In this document: positions 9,968-20,474 of the stretch, one piece after another
How the letters are laid out: each line of letters opens with the position of its first letter
Numbering within the stretch: position 1 is the first letter of the stretch
Assembly (NCBI RefSeq): GCF_001477655.1
Contig: NZ_CP011266.1
Span: 2,030,001 to 2,094,000 of the forward strand
Length of the DNA stretch: 64,000 nucleotides
Direction of reading: 5' to 3'
From: Methanobrevibacter millerae
GTDB taxonomy: Archaea; Methanobacteriota; Methanobacteria; Methanobacteriales; Methanobacteriaceae
Translations under genes and position numbers: made by a program
Notes under the pieces: generated by a model
What the model was told of the DNA's origin: nothing
The model's input: the letters and a program-made list of their open reading frames with translations, nothing else
Database searches by the model: none

Positions 9968-10393
9968 TTATCTTACAGGTTTTTCAATTTTTCCACTTAC
10001 CATTTCAGATAAAGCTACATTGTTAACTTTGGACACTTTCCAACGAACTCCAGGAATATCTCCCATGGATCTTCCGGATGGTCCTCCAATTCCTTCAATC
10101 ATAACTTCATCGTGCTCATCGATAAAACCAATAGCTCCGTCACCTGGTGCGAAAGCAGTTAATTGTTTACCGTTTTTAATTAATTGAACACGTACACATT
10201 TACGAATAGCAGAGTTAGGTTGTTTTGCTTCTATCCCTACTTTTTCGATTACAATACCTCTAGCTTGAGGAGCTCCTTCAAGAGGGTCTGCTTTAACGTC
10301 TAATCTTAAAGCTTTCCTTTTGTAATCCACATCTTTCCACTTAAAATTTTGTCTATTTTTTTTAAGTTTTTTTGCAGCAAAAAGTCCTGGCAT
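9968..10393 (-). CDS. rps12: 30S ribosomal protein S12 (uS12)
   Basis: The 141-residue protein is full-length archaeal uS12, with the conserved loop [19 protein letters not shown] (about residues 57-75) that contacts the decoding site and the [15 protein letters not shown] segment. It is the first gene of a transcription unit rps12-rps7-EF-2, preceded by a 341-base gap that contains a TATA element and an inverted repeat. AGAGG lies about 6 bases upstream of the ATG. Confidence 0.97.
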   Translation of the reverse strand: MPGLFAAKKLKKNRQNFKWKDVDYKRKALRLDVKADPLEGAPQARGIVIEKVGIEAKQPNSAIRKCVRVQLIKNGKQLTAFAPGDGAIGFIDEHDEVMIEGIGGPSGRSMGDIPGVRWKVSKVNNVALSEMVSGKIEKPVR

Positions 10394-10454
10394 AATTTTT
10401 TCCTCTAAACATTTTTGTCAAAAAACATATCTAAGAATCCACCGCTGCGATTTA

Positions 10455-10498
10455 TACTGTACACTAACAGTACAATCTAAATTCTAAGATATAAATTA
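10455..10498 (-). promoter_or_regulatory. rps12 promoter with inverted repeat at the start site
   Basis: On the minus strand a TATA element TAATTTATATC lies at 10488-10498. About 20-30 bases downstream is an interrupted palindrome, TACTGT-acacta-ACAGTA, at 10455-10472, which covers the predicted transcription start. An inverted repeat at the start site is a common position for an archaeal repressor operator, or the repeat could be the first stem of the leader RNA. The leader from there to the ATG would be about 75 bases. The rest of the gap (10499-10716) is A/T-rich and holds one further palindrome, ACCTTTATAAAGGT, at 10638-10651. Confidence 0.45.
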
Positions 10499-10669
10499 GT
10501 AAATAATAATTAATAGATAAATAACAATTTTTATCTAAAACAAAGATATCTGAAAGTAAATTTTAAACATAGACAAAAAGCACACATAGTCATGTTTGTA
10601 ATAAGTATCGATATCTTACAATTAAATATCTTTTTTAACCTTTATAAAGGTATGGTTTTTATCAATGAA

Positions 10670-10740
10670 AAAATAAAAAAAATAAATTTTCAAAAAATGA
10701 AATAAAAAAAATATATAAATAGCTTTAAAAAAAGCTATTT
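10670..10740 (-). terminator. Hairpin plus T-rich tract at the end of nusA
   Basis: A perfect 10-base inverted repeat (AAATAGCTTT and its complement around a four-base loop, 10717-10740) spans the nusA stop codon. It is followed on the minus strand by a tract dominated by T down to about 10670. This looks like the end of the RNA polymerase operon, before the separate rps12 promoter. Confidence 0.6.
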
Positions 10741-11166
10741 TAAAATAATATTGTCAATATTATGAAGTCTATTAGCTAATAATTTAGCTCTTTCAATGTT
10801 AATACCATTTTTACCAATAGCAATACGCTTATTAGTATTATCTGTTGCAACAGTAGCAATTTTTTCTCCAGATTTTCTAGTTGAAATTTTTACACTTTGT
10901 AATTCTGCCGGAGATAAAACATTTCTAATAAATTGAGCCGGATCTTCATTTAATTCAATGACTTCAACTCCTCTATCTACTGCCCTTTGAACTTTTGATA
11001 CGGTACTTCCACGTTTGCCTATAGCTAATCCCATATCTCCTTGCTTAACAACGAAAGTAACCTTATTGTTATCATCATCGATAATGCAATCCTTAACCAT
11101 TGCTCCAGTCATATTTTCAAACAGAGCAATGAATCTTATTTCATTTGCACCGAATTTAATAGACAC
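10735..11166 (-). CDS. nusA: NusA-like KH-domain transcription protein
   Basis: The 143-residue protein consists of two KH domains without the S1 or N-terminal domains of bacterial NusA. The GXXG loops are GKRG at residues 50-53 and GKNG at 118-121. Archaeal NusA-like proteins of this size are encoded in the RNA polymerase/ribosomal operon and bind RNA; their role in elongation or termination is inferred from the bacterial relative. It lies 6 bases downstream of rpl30e. The final gene of the transcription unit ends in a hairpin with a T-rich tail. Confidence 0.92.
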   Translation of the reverse strand: MSIKFGANEIRFIALFENMTGAMVKDCIIDDDNNKVTFVVKQGDMGLAIGKRGSTVSKVQRAVDRGVEVIELNEDPAQFIRNVLSPAELQSVKISTRKSGEKIATVATDNTNKRIAIGKNGINIERAKLLANRLHNIDNIILK

Positions 11167-11172
11167 GTAAAT

Positions 11173-11472
11173 CTACCTCAAATCGTCTAATATAGTAGAA
11201 TCTCCTGGATCGTTAACGATTAATGTAGCAACGGTAAAAGGTTTACCACAAACAGAACCTAAATCAACACTTGTTCCATCATAAATGTGACAAGGAATTT
11301 CTGAGAGTCTTGCATAATATTCAACATCTTCAATAATGTCTTTAGGAGCATTTTGAGCAACAACAACAAGTTGTCCTTTTCCTAATTTTAAAGATTGAAT
11401 TGATTTTTCAGAGCCTAAAGTTACATCACCTGTATCAACAGCTACCCTGATTCCTCTATCTACGTCCATCAT
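11173..11472 (-). CDS. rpl30e: 50S ribosomal protein L30e
   Basis: This 99-residue protein belongs to the L7Ae/L30e/S12e RNA-binding fold. The segments RVAVDTGDVTLGSEKS (about residues 9-24), KGQLVVVAQNAPKDI (about 32-46) and SEIPCHIYDGTSVDLGSVCG (about 57-76) match archaeal L30e. Its place between rpoA'' and nusA is the standard archaeal order. AGGAGG lies four bases upstream of the first of two ATG codons, so the second ATG could also be used. Confidence 0.95.
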   Translation of the reverse strand: MMDVDRGIRVAVDTGDVTLGSEKSIQSLKLGKGQLVVVAQNAPKDIIEDVEYYARLSEIPCHIYDGTSVDLGSVCGKPFTVATLIVNDPGDSTILDDLR

Positions 11473-11480
11473 CTAGCCTC

Positions 11481-12971
11481 CTATTCATTTTTTGCCATTT
11501 TGACACCGATTGATCCGGTACCAAGAGGTATTGGTTGTCCAATAATAATATTTTCGATGATACCGGTTAAATCATCTACTTCACCACGAATACTTGCGTT
11601 AAGTAAATGTTTACCAGTTTCTTCAAAAGCTGCACGTGCTAAAACACTTGATTTTTCACCACTAATACCATGTCTACCAATAGATTTTACTTCACCCTCG
11701 GAAGTCATGATATCTGCAACTAACATAATATGTCTTACATCAACAGTAAGCCCTTGTTCTGAGAGAGTATTATTAGCCTCATTAATAATTGATTGACGAG
11801 CTGCTTCAATACCTAAAACATCTTCGATTTCACGAATACTGTTAGTTGTAGTTCTCCTAGCATCAATTCCATCAAAAGATAAAATTTCTTTAAGATTGGA
11901 TCCTTCAGTGTGAATAACCCATTCTTCATCTTTACGAATAATGACTTTACCAATTTTTTTGACACCACTGATTTGTAAATCACGAACTTTATCTGCTAAC
12001 AAACGGAGATTACGGATTCTGTGTCTGTCATCCCCATCCTGCTTAGGCTTGATTATTATGAGATTACCATTGATTTCTGGTTTCTCTTTTTTAAAGTCAG
12101 CTTCGATTTTTTGAATAATATCCTCTTTGACAAGTCTTCTTTCATCTATTTTTTTATCTGACAATGTAGCTTCAACTTGCATTTCAGCATAATTTAAGTT
12201 AAAATCATCAAGAATATCGTTAATAGTACTTTTTCCAATTTTATTTGCTAAAGTCTTAACAAATTCTTCATCATAACGTTTGTCTTCCTCAAAGTAAATA
12301 TCCATTGTTGGAGTTGCAATGTCTTTTCTTGCATCAACAATCTCAATAAGTCTCGGAAGACCTAATGTTACGTTTAATTCAGTAACCCCTGCATAGTGAA
12401 AAGTACGCATAGTCATCTGAGTACCCGGTTCACCAACAGATTGTGCAGCTACTGTTCCAACAGCCTCTCCAGCTTCAACATGAGCTCGGTCATAGGCAGT
12501 TTTTAGCTTGTCAACAAGTTTATCTAATTCATCATCAGTTAAATCACGACGAGTATAAGCATTTGCTAAATCTTCAACATAACCTTTAGGGAATTCAATA
12601 CCTTTATCGAATAGCACATTTAAAACTTTATCGATGACAGATATTTGGCCAATGACAGAGTCCAAATCTTCTTCGGAAAGTTGGTTAGTATTGAATTTGC
12701 TGAAAATATTTTTAATATAATAATAATCCAACAATTCAATATCATTTTCCTCTAAAGTTTGTGAAAATTCAACAAAATCCATATTAAATTGATTTAATAA
12801 ATTACAAATTAAATTAATATTTTTTAATTTAGCGATTATTTCTTCAAATACTTCATCAGTAACATCTATTGAATCATAATCCACTAAAATATTTTTAATA
12901 TCATAATTTTCTGGAATGCAAATATTACGCTCTTCCAAAGTATTTTGCACTTTTTCAATTAATTCATCCAT
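11481..12971 (-). CDS. rpoA2: RNA polymerase subunit A'' with triplicated N-terminal module
   Basis: The C-terminal 330 residues are standard A'': the motif [31 protein letters not shown] starts near residue 165 (bridge-helix/trigger-loop region), and the end has GRHGISG and [15 protein letters not shown]. The whole protein is 496 residues, clearly longer than the roughly 400 usual for the subunit. The extra length is N-terminal. Residues 12-49, 73-110 and 120-156 are three diverged copies of one unit. They share LEERNI/LEENDI/LFDKGI, then Y-x-I-K-N-I-like and Y/F residues, then V/LT/SDEE-x-L/F. The third copy is the normal N-terminal part of A''; the first two look like added duplicates. The gene is 11 bases downstream of rpoA'. 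Confidence 0.95.
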   Translation of the reverse strand: MDELIEKVQNTLEERNICIPENYDIKNILVDYDSIDVTDEVFEEIIAKLKNINLICNLLNQFNMDFVEFSQTLEENDIELLDYYYIKNIFSKFNTNQLSEEDLDSVIGQISVIDKVLNVLFDKGIEFPKGYVEDLANAYTRRDLTDDELDKLVDKLKTAYDRAHVEAGEAVGTVAAQSVGEPGTQMTMRTFHYAGVTELNVTLGLPRLIEIVDARKDIATPTMDIYFEEDKRYDEEFVKTLANKIGKSTINDILDDFNLNYAEMQVEATLSDKKIDERRLVKEDIIQKIEADFKKEKPEINGNLIIIKPKQDGDDRHRIRNLRLLADKVRDLQISGVKKIGKVIIRKDEEWVIHTEGSNLKEILSFDGIDARRTTTNSIREIEDVLGIEAARQSIINEANNTLSEQGLTVDVRHIMLVADIMTSEGEVKSIGRHGISGEKSSVLARAAFEETGKHLLNASIRGEVDDLTGIIENIIIGQPIPLGTGSIGVKMAKNE

Positions 12972-12982
12972 ATTTACACCCC

Positions 12983-15900
12983 TTATTTACCTACCTGAGA
13001 TATTTCATTAGATTTTTCTTCTAATTTAATCTCTTCAATGAGTTTGTCTAAGTTTGCTGCTATACCAAAGTCACTTTTAGCCGGATCTACTCCATCGTCA
13101 CCAAAGATTCTTTGAACAACATTACTTTGATTATCAGTTACAAGTCCGGATGGTTTTACCTGCAAGTCTTGAAGTGCGTTTACAAGTCTTCTTTGCATAT
13201 AACCTGATTGTGCTGTACGAATCGCAGTATCTACAAGACCTTCTCTTCCCCCCATTGCGTGGAAGAAGAATTCAATTGGGTCAAGTCCAGATTTATAACT
13301 TGAATGTACAAATCCTTTCGCTTTTGCCCCTAATTCGTTTCTTTTGAAGTGAGGCAATGTTCTTTCAATGTAACCCCTGTGGATACGTCCACCCCTAACT
13401 GCCTGTTGACCTACACAGGAAGTAATCTGAGTCAAGTTCAACATGGATGCCCTAGCACCGGTACGTGCCATGACAACAGAGTGATTGTGTTCCATAGTCA
13501 AGTAATCTTCTGCAATTTCACCAGATTTATCCCTAGCTTCCCCGAGAACTTGCATGATTCTCATTTCCAAAGTTTCTTCTAAACTTCTACCCGGCAAAGC
13601 ATCAAGAATACCTTCATTATATGCATCAATTAATCTATCTACTTTTTCTTCAGATTTTTGTAAATGCTCATTAATCCTTGCTTGAGCTTCTTCAGGAATT
13701 TCTTCATCGTTTAGACTGGTGGTGATACCAGTTACCATGATTCCACAGATAGCTAAGTCAGTTGATCTGTCTAAGAATTCTTTAGCTCTTCCAGGACCAT
13801 ATTCTTTAACTATTTTATCCAAAATTTGACCAGACATGGATCCATATGCTTTTTCATCGATTACTCCATGTTTTAAGATACCATTTTCAATCATAACATA
13901 AGCATCAATAGGACATAATTTATCATAATCGACAACTGATGGGTCAGGTGCCTCTCTTAAAATTTTGTCACATTGACCACATTTAGTACAAATTTCAGCT
14001 TTATAAGTTAAGTTTAAGTTATTTGGTAAGAGTAATGAGAATAACTCTTTACCAGTCCACTCATCACCATTATTTTTAATTATAAGTGAATCAGAGTTAT
14101 CTTCAGCATCTGATGAATATTTAGCAGCGATTTCATCAGCAATACGTTTCTTTGCAATGTTTTTAATGGTTTCTTTTTCTTCATCATCCCATTTGTTTGC
14201 TTTGAGACGTTTAGCTATTTCATCTTCAGTTAAATCTAAAGTGTTAAGATAAACTTCCTTATCTGCTTTAGTTCCACGGACATTTTTAGTCTTTTTAGCA
14301 ATTTCTCTTTCAATTTCCGGGCTTTCTTGAGATTCCGCTTTTAAAATCCATTTTTCCCCATCGTTTTGAGGTATTGGTAAATGTGATTTACGAACAATTT
14401 GCAATGCTTGTTCTTCAGTGAATTTCATTGTTTTTCTTGTTAACAGATATGCTCCAGAAATGTGGTCGTGAATTGCACCGATAATTGGTCCACCGAACCT
14501 TGGAGATAAAATGTGCTCTTGTACACGCATTAATGATTTTGCTTCTGCACGGGATTCATCAGTTTGGAAAACGTGCATGTTCATTTCGTCTCCATCGAAG
14601 TCTGCATTGTATGGAGGACATACACATAAGTTTAACCTGAAAGTTTTGTAAGGCAATACCCTTACTTCGTGTGCCATCATACTCATTCTGTGAAGAGAAG
14701 GTTGACGATTGAATAAAACCATATCTCCATCTTTCAAATGTCTTTCTACAATATCACCAGGTTTTAAATTCTCAAGGATAAATTCTTTTGTATCCTCATT
14801 GATTTTCCTTCTGTTTCCTGATTCGGTAATCATATAATTAGCACCAGGGTGTACATCAGGACCGTTTTCAATATATGTTTTGATTTCATCGATGTTCCAG
14901 TCATTTACATAAGCAGGTACGGTTACCTCTTTTGCAATCATTTCAGGAACACCAACTTCATTAATACTGATATTTGGATCAGGAGAAATTACAGTACGTG
15001 CTGAAAAGTTTACACGTTTACCAGAAAGGTTTGATCTGAATCTTCCTTCTTTTCCTTTTAACCTTTGAGTTAAGGTTTTTAATGGTCTGCCTGACCTATG
15101 TTTGGATGGTGGAACACCACTAGCCTCATTATCAAAGTAAGTGGTAACATGATATTGTAATAAATCCCATAAATCTTCAACAATTAATTGTGGAGCACCC
15201 GCTTCCATATTTTCAACTAATCTTTGATTAATACGTAAAATATCTACAAGCTTGTGAGTCAAGTCATCTTCTGAACGTTCACCAGTATCCAAAGTAATAG
15301 AAGGTCTAACAGTTACTGGAGGAACAGGTAAAACAGTTAAAACTAACCATTCAGGTCTAGCAACTTCAGGATTGATACCTAATACATATATATCTTCATC
15401 ATTGATTCTTTCGAGCCTTTCCCTGATTTCAGAAGCGGTTAACTTATATTCACCTTGGCTGATAGTAGTAGGCTTATCCAAAACAATGGATTCCTGAACA
15501 AGATCTTGAATATATGCTTTGATATAATCTCTGATACGTCTTTTAAATTCGTTGCTGAATTTCTTATCAGATTTTAATTCTTGTTCTTCAACTAATTTAG
15601 CCCTTTCTTCTTCTAATTTTTCAACTTCTTCACTGCTAATATCTTCAGCAAGTTTTTTATCGATTTTTTCTATTTTTTTAGTGTATTCGTCATCGATATT
15701 TGCACGGATATTTTCTTTGATGGATTCAATATCCGCAGTATTTTTTGTTTCGATTATATCATAGCTTGCTTCGATATCTTCCAAAGATTGGTTTTTCCTA
15801 CAATGAGGACAAAGCTGTTTTGGGTCGATGTACTTGAATGAATGTTTCTCTTCAGTTTCATCCCTTTCCATATATGCTTCAGCATAAAGTTGGTTCAAAA

Positions 15901-16444
15901 TATTCAACAAAATATCCTGTCTATCTGCATCATCATACTCATCATCCTTTTCAGGATAGATTTCACTCATGATTTTATCAACAAGATCATTTTGTTTGTT
16001 TTCATTCATTTCAACTTTTTTAGCTTCATTTTGAATCTTTTTTAAGATATCCTCCAAGTTTTCTTTATGATTTACTGCATCAGCAAGTTTTTCCCTGTAG
16101 TCATCTAAAACATCCTCAGGCAAGAGAACACGACCACAGTGATTACAAGTAGAACGTAAAATCTTGTGAATAATATCTCCAAAACCAACATGAAGAACAG
16201 GTCTTGCAAGTTCAATACTACCAAAGTGTCCTTGACAATCCCCACCTCTGACACCACAAGTGTGACATCTTAAAGAAGGATCTAAAACACCTAAACGAGG
16301 ATCCATTAAACCATTTTCAATTGGATAACCATCAGAGTCATAAGTATCTGGAGTTTCTACACGAACAACAGACATTTTACGAATATCTTCTGGAGACATT
16401 AATCCAAAGTTAATTCTTTCAATTTTTTTGATAAATTCTTTCAA
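12983..16444 (-). CDS. rpoA1: RNA polymerase subunit A' with large insertions
   Basis: This is the largest RNA polymerase subunit half. It has the clamp zinc ligands C60, C63, C70 and H73, further Cys pairs at 100/103 and 212/215, the [18 protein letters not shown] region (about 474-491), and the catalytic [10 protein letters not shown] at about 613-622, whose aspartates bind the active-site Mg2+. At 1153 residues it is well above the roughly 870-900 of typical euryarchaeal A'. The excess sits in charged, helix-rich segments at about 111-210, 231-315 and 700-790. A Cys cluster (CTKCGQC, then CP) follows the third insertion. The gene lies 18 bases downstream of rpoB', and GGAGCCGG precedes the ATG. 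Confidence 0.96.
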   Translation of the reverse strand: MKEFIKKIERINFGLMSPEDIRKMSVVRVETPDTYDSDGYPIENGLMDPRLGVLDPSLRCHTCGVRGGDCQGHFGSIELARPVLHVGFGDIIHKILRSTCNHCGRVLLPEDVLDDYREKLADAVNHKENLEDILKKIQNEAKKVEMNENKQNDLVDKIMSEIYPEKDDEYDDADRQDILLNILNQLYAEAYMERDETEEKHSFKYIDPKQLCPHCRKNQSLEDIEASYDIIETKNTADIESIKENIRANIDDEYTKKIEKIDKKLAEDISSEEVEKLEEERAKLVEEQELKSDKKFSNEFKRRIRDYIKAYIQDLVQESIVLDKPTTISQGEYKLTASEIRERLERINDEDIYVLGINPEVARPEWLVLTVLPVPPVTVRPSITLDTGERSEDDLTHKLVDILRINQRLVENMEAGAPQLIVEDLWDLLQYHVTTYFDNEASGVPPSKHRSGRPLKTLTQRLKGKEGRFRSNLSGKRVNFSARTVISPDPNISINEVGVPEMIAKEVTVPAYVNDWNIDEIKTYIENGPDVHPGANYMITESGNRRKINEDTKEFILENLKPGDIVERHLKDGDMVLFNRQPSLHRMSMMAHEVRVLPYKTFRLNLCVCPPYNADFDGDEMNMHVFQTDESRAEAKSLMRVQEHILSPRFGGPIIGAIHDHISGAYLLTRKTMKFTEEQALQIVRKSHLPIPQNDGEKWILKAESQESPEIEREIAKKTKNVRGTKADKEVYLNTLDLTEDEIAKRLKANKWDDEEKETIKNIAKKRIADEIAAKYSSDAEDNSDSLIIKNNGDEWTGKELFSLLLPNNLNLTYKAEICTKCGQCDKILREAPDPSVVDYDKLCPIDAYVMIENGILKHGVIDEKAYGSMSGQILDKIVKEYGPGRAKEFLDRSTDLAICGIMVTGITTSLNDEEIPEEAQARINEHLQKSEEKVDRLIDAYNEGILDALPGRSLEETLEMRIMQVLGEARDKSGEIAEDYLTMEHNHSVVMARTGARASMLNLTQITSCVGQQAVRGGRIHRGYIERTLPHFKRNELGAKAKGFVHSSYKSGLDPIEFFFHAMGGREGLVDTAIRTAQSGYMQRRLVNALQDLQVKPSGLVTDNQSNVVQRIFGDDGVDPAKSDFGIAANLDKLIEEIKLEEKSNEISQVGK

Positions 16445-16462
16445 TGTACCGGCTCCTTCAAA

Positions 16463-18664
16463 TTATGCTTTGTCTCCTAAAACTAATTTAGGGAAGATAC
16501 ATAAACTTTTAAGTTCGTCTAATAATAATTTAAATGCGTATGATATTTCGACTGGATAAGTTTCTACATCTCCACAAATAGGACAATATTTTTTATTTCT
16601 ATTTTTATCTTCAACAGCTAACATTCCACAATTTTCACAAACAATTGCTTCATATTTATCGGATTCATCTAAAAGTCTTTCTTTTAAGGTTAAAGCAGCA
16701 CCATGAGCAATAAGACAATCTCTTTCCATTTCTCCAAACCTTAAACCTCCTTCACGAGCCCTACCTTCAGTAGGCTGACGTGTAAGAACTTGTACTGGAC
16801 CTCTAGAACGAGCATAAACTTTATCAGTTGTCATGTGGTGTAATTTTTGATAATATGCTACTCCAACGAAGATTTCAGCTTCAATTCTTTCACCAGTTAC
16901 ACCATTGTATAATGATTCACAACCTGCAGATTCAAATCCATGATTTAAAAGATGTTGTTTGATAGTTTTTTCAAGTTCTACATTGAATGGAGTACCGTCA
17001 ACACGTTCTCCTTCAAGACAACCAGCTTTACCTGCAACCATCTCAAGCACCTGACCTACAGACATCCTTGAAGGAATAGCGTGTGGATTAACAATTAAAT
17101 CCGGAACAACACCGAATTCTGTGAAAGGAACATCTTCAGGAGATAAGATTAAACCAATAACCCCTTTCTGACCGTGTCTTGATGCAAATTTATCACCAAA
17201 TTCAGGTTGCCTGGTATCCCTTACCCTAATTTTAGCTAGTCTGGAACCTTCAATAGTTTCAGTTAATAAAACAGCATCAACAATACCTTTTTCACCATGA
17301 CGTACAGTAACAGAAGTTTCTCTTCTTTTTTCTGCAGCACTGGCTAATTCATCAAATTCCCCTAAAAATCTTGGAGGTGAAGTTTTACCAATTAACACAT
17401 CACCAGATTCAACATAGGATTCAGGATTTACAACACCAAATTCATCCAAGTGTCTGTATGCTTCTTCAGAGCGGTATCCTTTAATGTTTTTATCAGGAAC
17501 TTCGAAATTATCCTCTTGACCACCAGGATATCTTTTTTCTGAAGTATCATAAGATCTGAAAAATGAAGATCTGCCTAATCCCCTTTCAAGAGAACCTTTG
17601 TTTATAACCATTGCATCCTCCATGTTATATCCTTCATAAGACATTAATGCAACAACAAAGTTTTGACCTGATGGTCTTAAATCATAGTTAGTTGAGTCAA
17701 TGATACGTGTTTTTACGATAGGGGTTTGAGGATGATGCAATAAATGAGCCCTAGTGTCAGTACGGAATGCATAATTAGATACATATAAACCTAAAGCCTG
17801 TTTTGTCATACCTGCTTCCATAGTGTTCCTTGGAGAGGAATTATGGTCTGAAAATGGAATGATACCTGCACAAATTCCCAACATAGTAGCAGGGTCAATT
17901 TCCAAATGAGTATGTTCAGCATTTAATTCATTTAATCTCATAGCAATGTAAGAGTTTTCCTCTTCTTCCGCATCCAAATATTCAATTAAACCTTTTTCTA
18001 TTAAGTCATCCCATTTTAACTTGCCGTTAGCAACTTTATTAAGATGATCTTCAGTGAGAAGAGGTTGACCTTCTTTAACAATGATTAAAGGCCTTCTAGC
18101 CCTACCTGGATCATTGAAGATATAAATCTCATTATTATCTTCATAATAAGTAATATTCATTTCATGAGAAATTTGACCATTTCTTCTTTTTTCTCTCATT
18201 TGTTGAGTAAACTCTTTAGGATTATCACAAGTTCCGAAAAGTTCACCATTTATGTAAATTTTTGTTTTAATAAATTGAGTAACTGGAGCTTCAACAACAA
18301 CTTCATTATCAATAACTTCTTCGCTTAAAGCAATTTCCATTGATTCTGTATCTTCATTCATAGTGACATCCTCAGATTCTTCTTCAACTTCATTTGGAGA
18401 TTCCATGTTTTCAAATACTTCATGGAATGCTTTGTTAAGTCTGGTATTTTTACCTAATTTTTTATGGGATTTGAAAAAGTTTTCAATGACCTCTTTGTGG
18501 AAATTGATTTCTGACATTTTCTCTTCATCGCCGCCATTATCCGGATGATGTTCTTTAACTAATTCTTCAAAGGCATCCCTAATTTTTTTACGAGTAACAA
18601 TACTATCATATCCAAAAAATTTATAAGCATTAATTACATCTTTATCAGTATATTTAGTCAACAT
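16463..18664 (-). CDS. rpoB1: RNA polymerase subunit B' with N-terminal J-domain-like module
   Basis: From about residue 125 the protein is a normal B' subunit: [13 protein letters not shown], the [18 protein letters not shown] motif, GEKGI and [11 protein letters not shown] near the active site, GFESAGCE, and the C-terminal zinc ribbon CENC-CPIC. The first 70 residues are foreign to this subunit. Helix I is [11 protein letters not shown], helix II is [16 protein letters not shown], the HPD tripeptide is at residues 40-42 followed by NGGDEEKM, and helix III is [14 protein letters not shown]. This is the plan of a DnaJ J-domain. An acidic linker (about 85-122) joins it to B'. AAGGAGGTG lies directly before ATG 18664, so the extension is in the natural reading frame. 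Total length is 733 against about 600 for the usual B'. Confidence 0.95.
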   Translation of the reverse strand: MLTKYTDKDVINAYKFFGYDSIVTRKKIRDAFEELVKEHHPDNGGDEEKMSEINFHKEVIENFFKSHKKLGKNTRLNKAFHEVFENMESPNEVEEESEDVTMNEDTESMEIALSEEVIDNEVVVEAPVTQFIKTKIYINGELFGTCDNPKEFTQQMREKRRNGQISHEMNITYYEDNNEIYIFNDPGRARRPLIIVKEGQPLLTEDHLNKVANGKLKWDDLIEKGLIEYLDAEEEENSYIAMRLNELNAEHTHLEIDPATMLGICAGIIPFSDHNSSPRNTMEAGMTKQALGLYVSNYAFRTDTRAHLLHHPQTPIVKTRIIDSTNYDLRPSGQNFVVALMSYEGYNMEDAMVINKGSLERGLGRSSFFRSYDTSEKRYPGGQEDNFEVPDKNIKGYRSEEAYRHLDEFGVVNPESYVESGDVLIGKTSPPRFLGEFDELASAAEKRRETSVTVRHGEKGIVDAVLLTETIEGSRLAKIRVRDTRQPEFGDKFASRHGQKGVIGLILSPEDVPFTEFGVVPDLIVNPHAIPSRMSVGQVLEMVAGKAGCLEGERVDGTPFNVELEKTIKQHLLNHGFESAGCESLYNGVTGERIEAEIFVGVAYYQKLHHMTTDKVYARSRGPVQVLTRQPTEGRAREGGLRFGEMERDCLIAHGAALTLKERLLDESDKYEAIVCENCGMLAVEDKNRNKKYCPICGDVETYPVEISYAFKLLLDELKSLCIFPKLVLGDKA

Positions 18665-18673
18665 TTCACCTCC

Positions 18674-20257
18674 TTAAATCAATTCAACATCCATAGTTTC
18701 AATAATATCTTTTATTTCTTGTTCATCAGAACCTTCTGAAATATTACACATTAAAGCTAAATTCTTTACTAAACCACAATTTGGTCCCTCAGGAGTCTCA
18801 TTCGGACAAATTTTACCAAATTGAGTTGGATGCAAATCTCTTGCTTCAAAGTGAGGTTGACTTCTTGTTAATGGTGATACAACACGTCTTAAATGAGAAA
18901 GTGTACCCATATAACTAGTCCTATCTAAAAGTTGGCTTACACCAGCTCTTCCACCAACCCAATTACCCGTAGCAATCGCATGTTTAATGTTTTCAGTTAA
19001 AACATCACTACGAACTGCCTGTTTAATAGAAAGCTCTTTTCCTCGGGAAATACTTCTTTCAAGTTGGTAACTCATATCTCTTGTTAAATTAGTGAAAGCA
19101 ACTCTGAATAAATCTTCCATTAAATCTCCAGAAACTCTAAGTCTTTTATTAGTATAGTGGTCCTTATCGTGAGGTTCTCTTTGATCGTGAATGACTTCAA
19201 GCAACATTTCAGTCATTTCTGCTAAATAAGTAGCTTTATCTGCACGTTTTTCTTCACTATCCCCTAAATGAGGTAATAAATAACGATCAATTACTTCTTC
19301 AGCACGTTGAATACGATAATCCTCAGACATTTTAAAAGCAACACGGTTTCCAATATATTTAATAGCAGATGTAGTTAAATAATCATTCCTCTCTTCAATA
19401 GTTAATCCTTCCATTTCTTCAGGATCTATTTTGAGAGCTTCTTCAGATACTTTAATATCGTCTGCAATAATCATTTGGAAATTATTATTGGATTCTGAAA
19501 TTTTTGTAATAATTTGTTCATCAGTGGACAAACCTAAAGCCCTTAATAAAATAACAAGTGGTATTTCACCAGGAACATAAGGGAAAGATACTCTTAAAAA
19601 TGCTTTATTTTTACGTGGCTTCTTATATTCTAGAGTGATTCTAGCTCTAAAACCACTTCTAATTGAAGTTACAACAGCTTTAGCATGTCTATCTTCAATT
19701 TCTTTAACACGTTCAAGAATAACCTTATTAGGTGCAATTTCTTCCATAGTTACAACAGCCCTTTCAGAACCATTAACTATAAAGTAACCACCTAAATCCT
19801 GCGGATCTTCATTATGCTCTAACAACTCTTCAGCAGAAAGACCATTGAGATAGCAGTAATCAGATTTTAACATTACAGGCAATTCTCCAATGTAAACCTC
19901 TTCCAAAGGATTTTCTTCATCATCCTTATTTAATGCCATTTCAAGATACATATGTGCAGAATAGTTTAAATTTCTAAGTCTAGCATCTGTAGGATAAATA
20001 TCACTGTTAGAACCATCTGCTTCACGAGTAAATGGTTTTTTAATTTTAACTTCTCCAGTTTTTACAGTATATTTAACCTTCTTTAATTCACCAGTCTCAT
20101 CATCAGTCTCATCGTTTTCAATAACGATAGGTTCACTAATGTCAATAATTTTCTGAATTCTATTATTCACAAAATCATTGTATGATTTAATATGGTGATC
20201 AACTAAATCATATTTGTCAAAAAATGCATCAACTAACTTCCAGTTATTATCTGTCAT
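18674..20257 (-). CDS. rpoB2: RNA polymerase subunit B''
   Basis: The 527-residue product is the N-terminal half of the beta-like subunit. Visible features include IGELPVMLKSDYC (about residues 122-134), GGYFIVNGSERAVV (about 155-168), the lobe region, and the fork-loop-like ending RRVVSPLTRSQPHFEARDLHPTQFG followed by CPNETPEGPNCGL. Length and motifs are normal for archaea with a split B subunit. It is followed after 9 bases by B'. GGAGGAAG lies a few bases upstream of the ATG. The 217-base gap to rpoH contains TATA-like tracts (for instance near 20396-20404 on the minus strand), so a second promoter may exist here. Confidence 0.96.
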   Translation of the reverse strand: MTDNNWKLVDAFFDKYDLVDHHIKSYNDFVNNRIQKIIDISEPIVIENDETDDETGELKKVKYTVKTGEVKIKKPFTREADGSNSDIYPTDARLRNLNYSAHMYLEMALNKDDEENPLEEVYIGELPVMLKSDYCYLNGLSAEELLEHNEDPQDLGGYFIVNGSERAVVTMEEIAPNKVILERVKEIEDRHAKAVVTSIRSGFRARITLEYKKPRKNKAFLRVSFPYVPGEIPLVILLRALGLSTDEQIITKISESNNNFQMIIADDIKVSEEALKIDPEEMEGLTIEERNDYLTTSAIKYIGNRVAFKMSEDYRIQRAEEVIDRYLLPHLGDSEEKRADKATYLAEMTEMLLEVIHDQREPHDKDHYTNKRLRVSGDLMEDLFRVAFTNLTRDMSYQLERSISRGKELSIKQAVRSDVLTENIKHAIATGNWVGGRAGVSQLLDRTSYMGTLSHLRRVVSPLTRSQPHFEARDLHPTQFGKICPNETPEGPNCGLVKNLALMCNISEGSDEQEIKDIIETMDVELI

Positions 20258-20474
20258 TGACTTCCTCCAGCATTATATAAACAAAATAAAATAAATTAAA
20301 CAATAAAAATAAATACAAATGAAAATATCATTTTTTAAATCATTATTCTTAATTTACTCCCAACTATCTAATTATAAGATAATTCATCTCAAACTAATTT
20401 ATAATGAATTTCTAAAAAAACAAAAAATGCAGAAATTAAACAATATAAACTTACTCTAAAATTATATTAATTAT

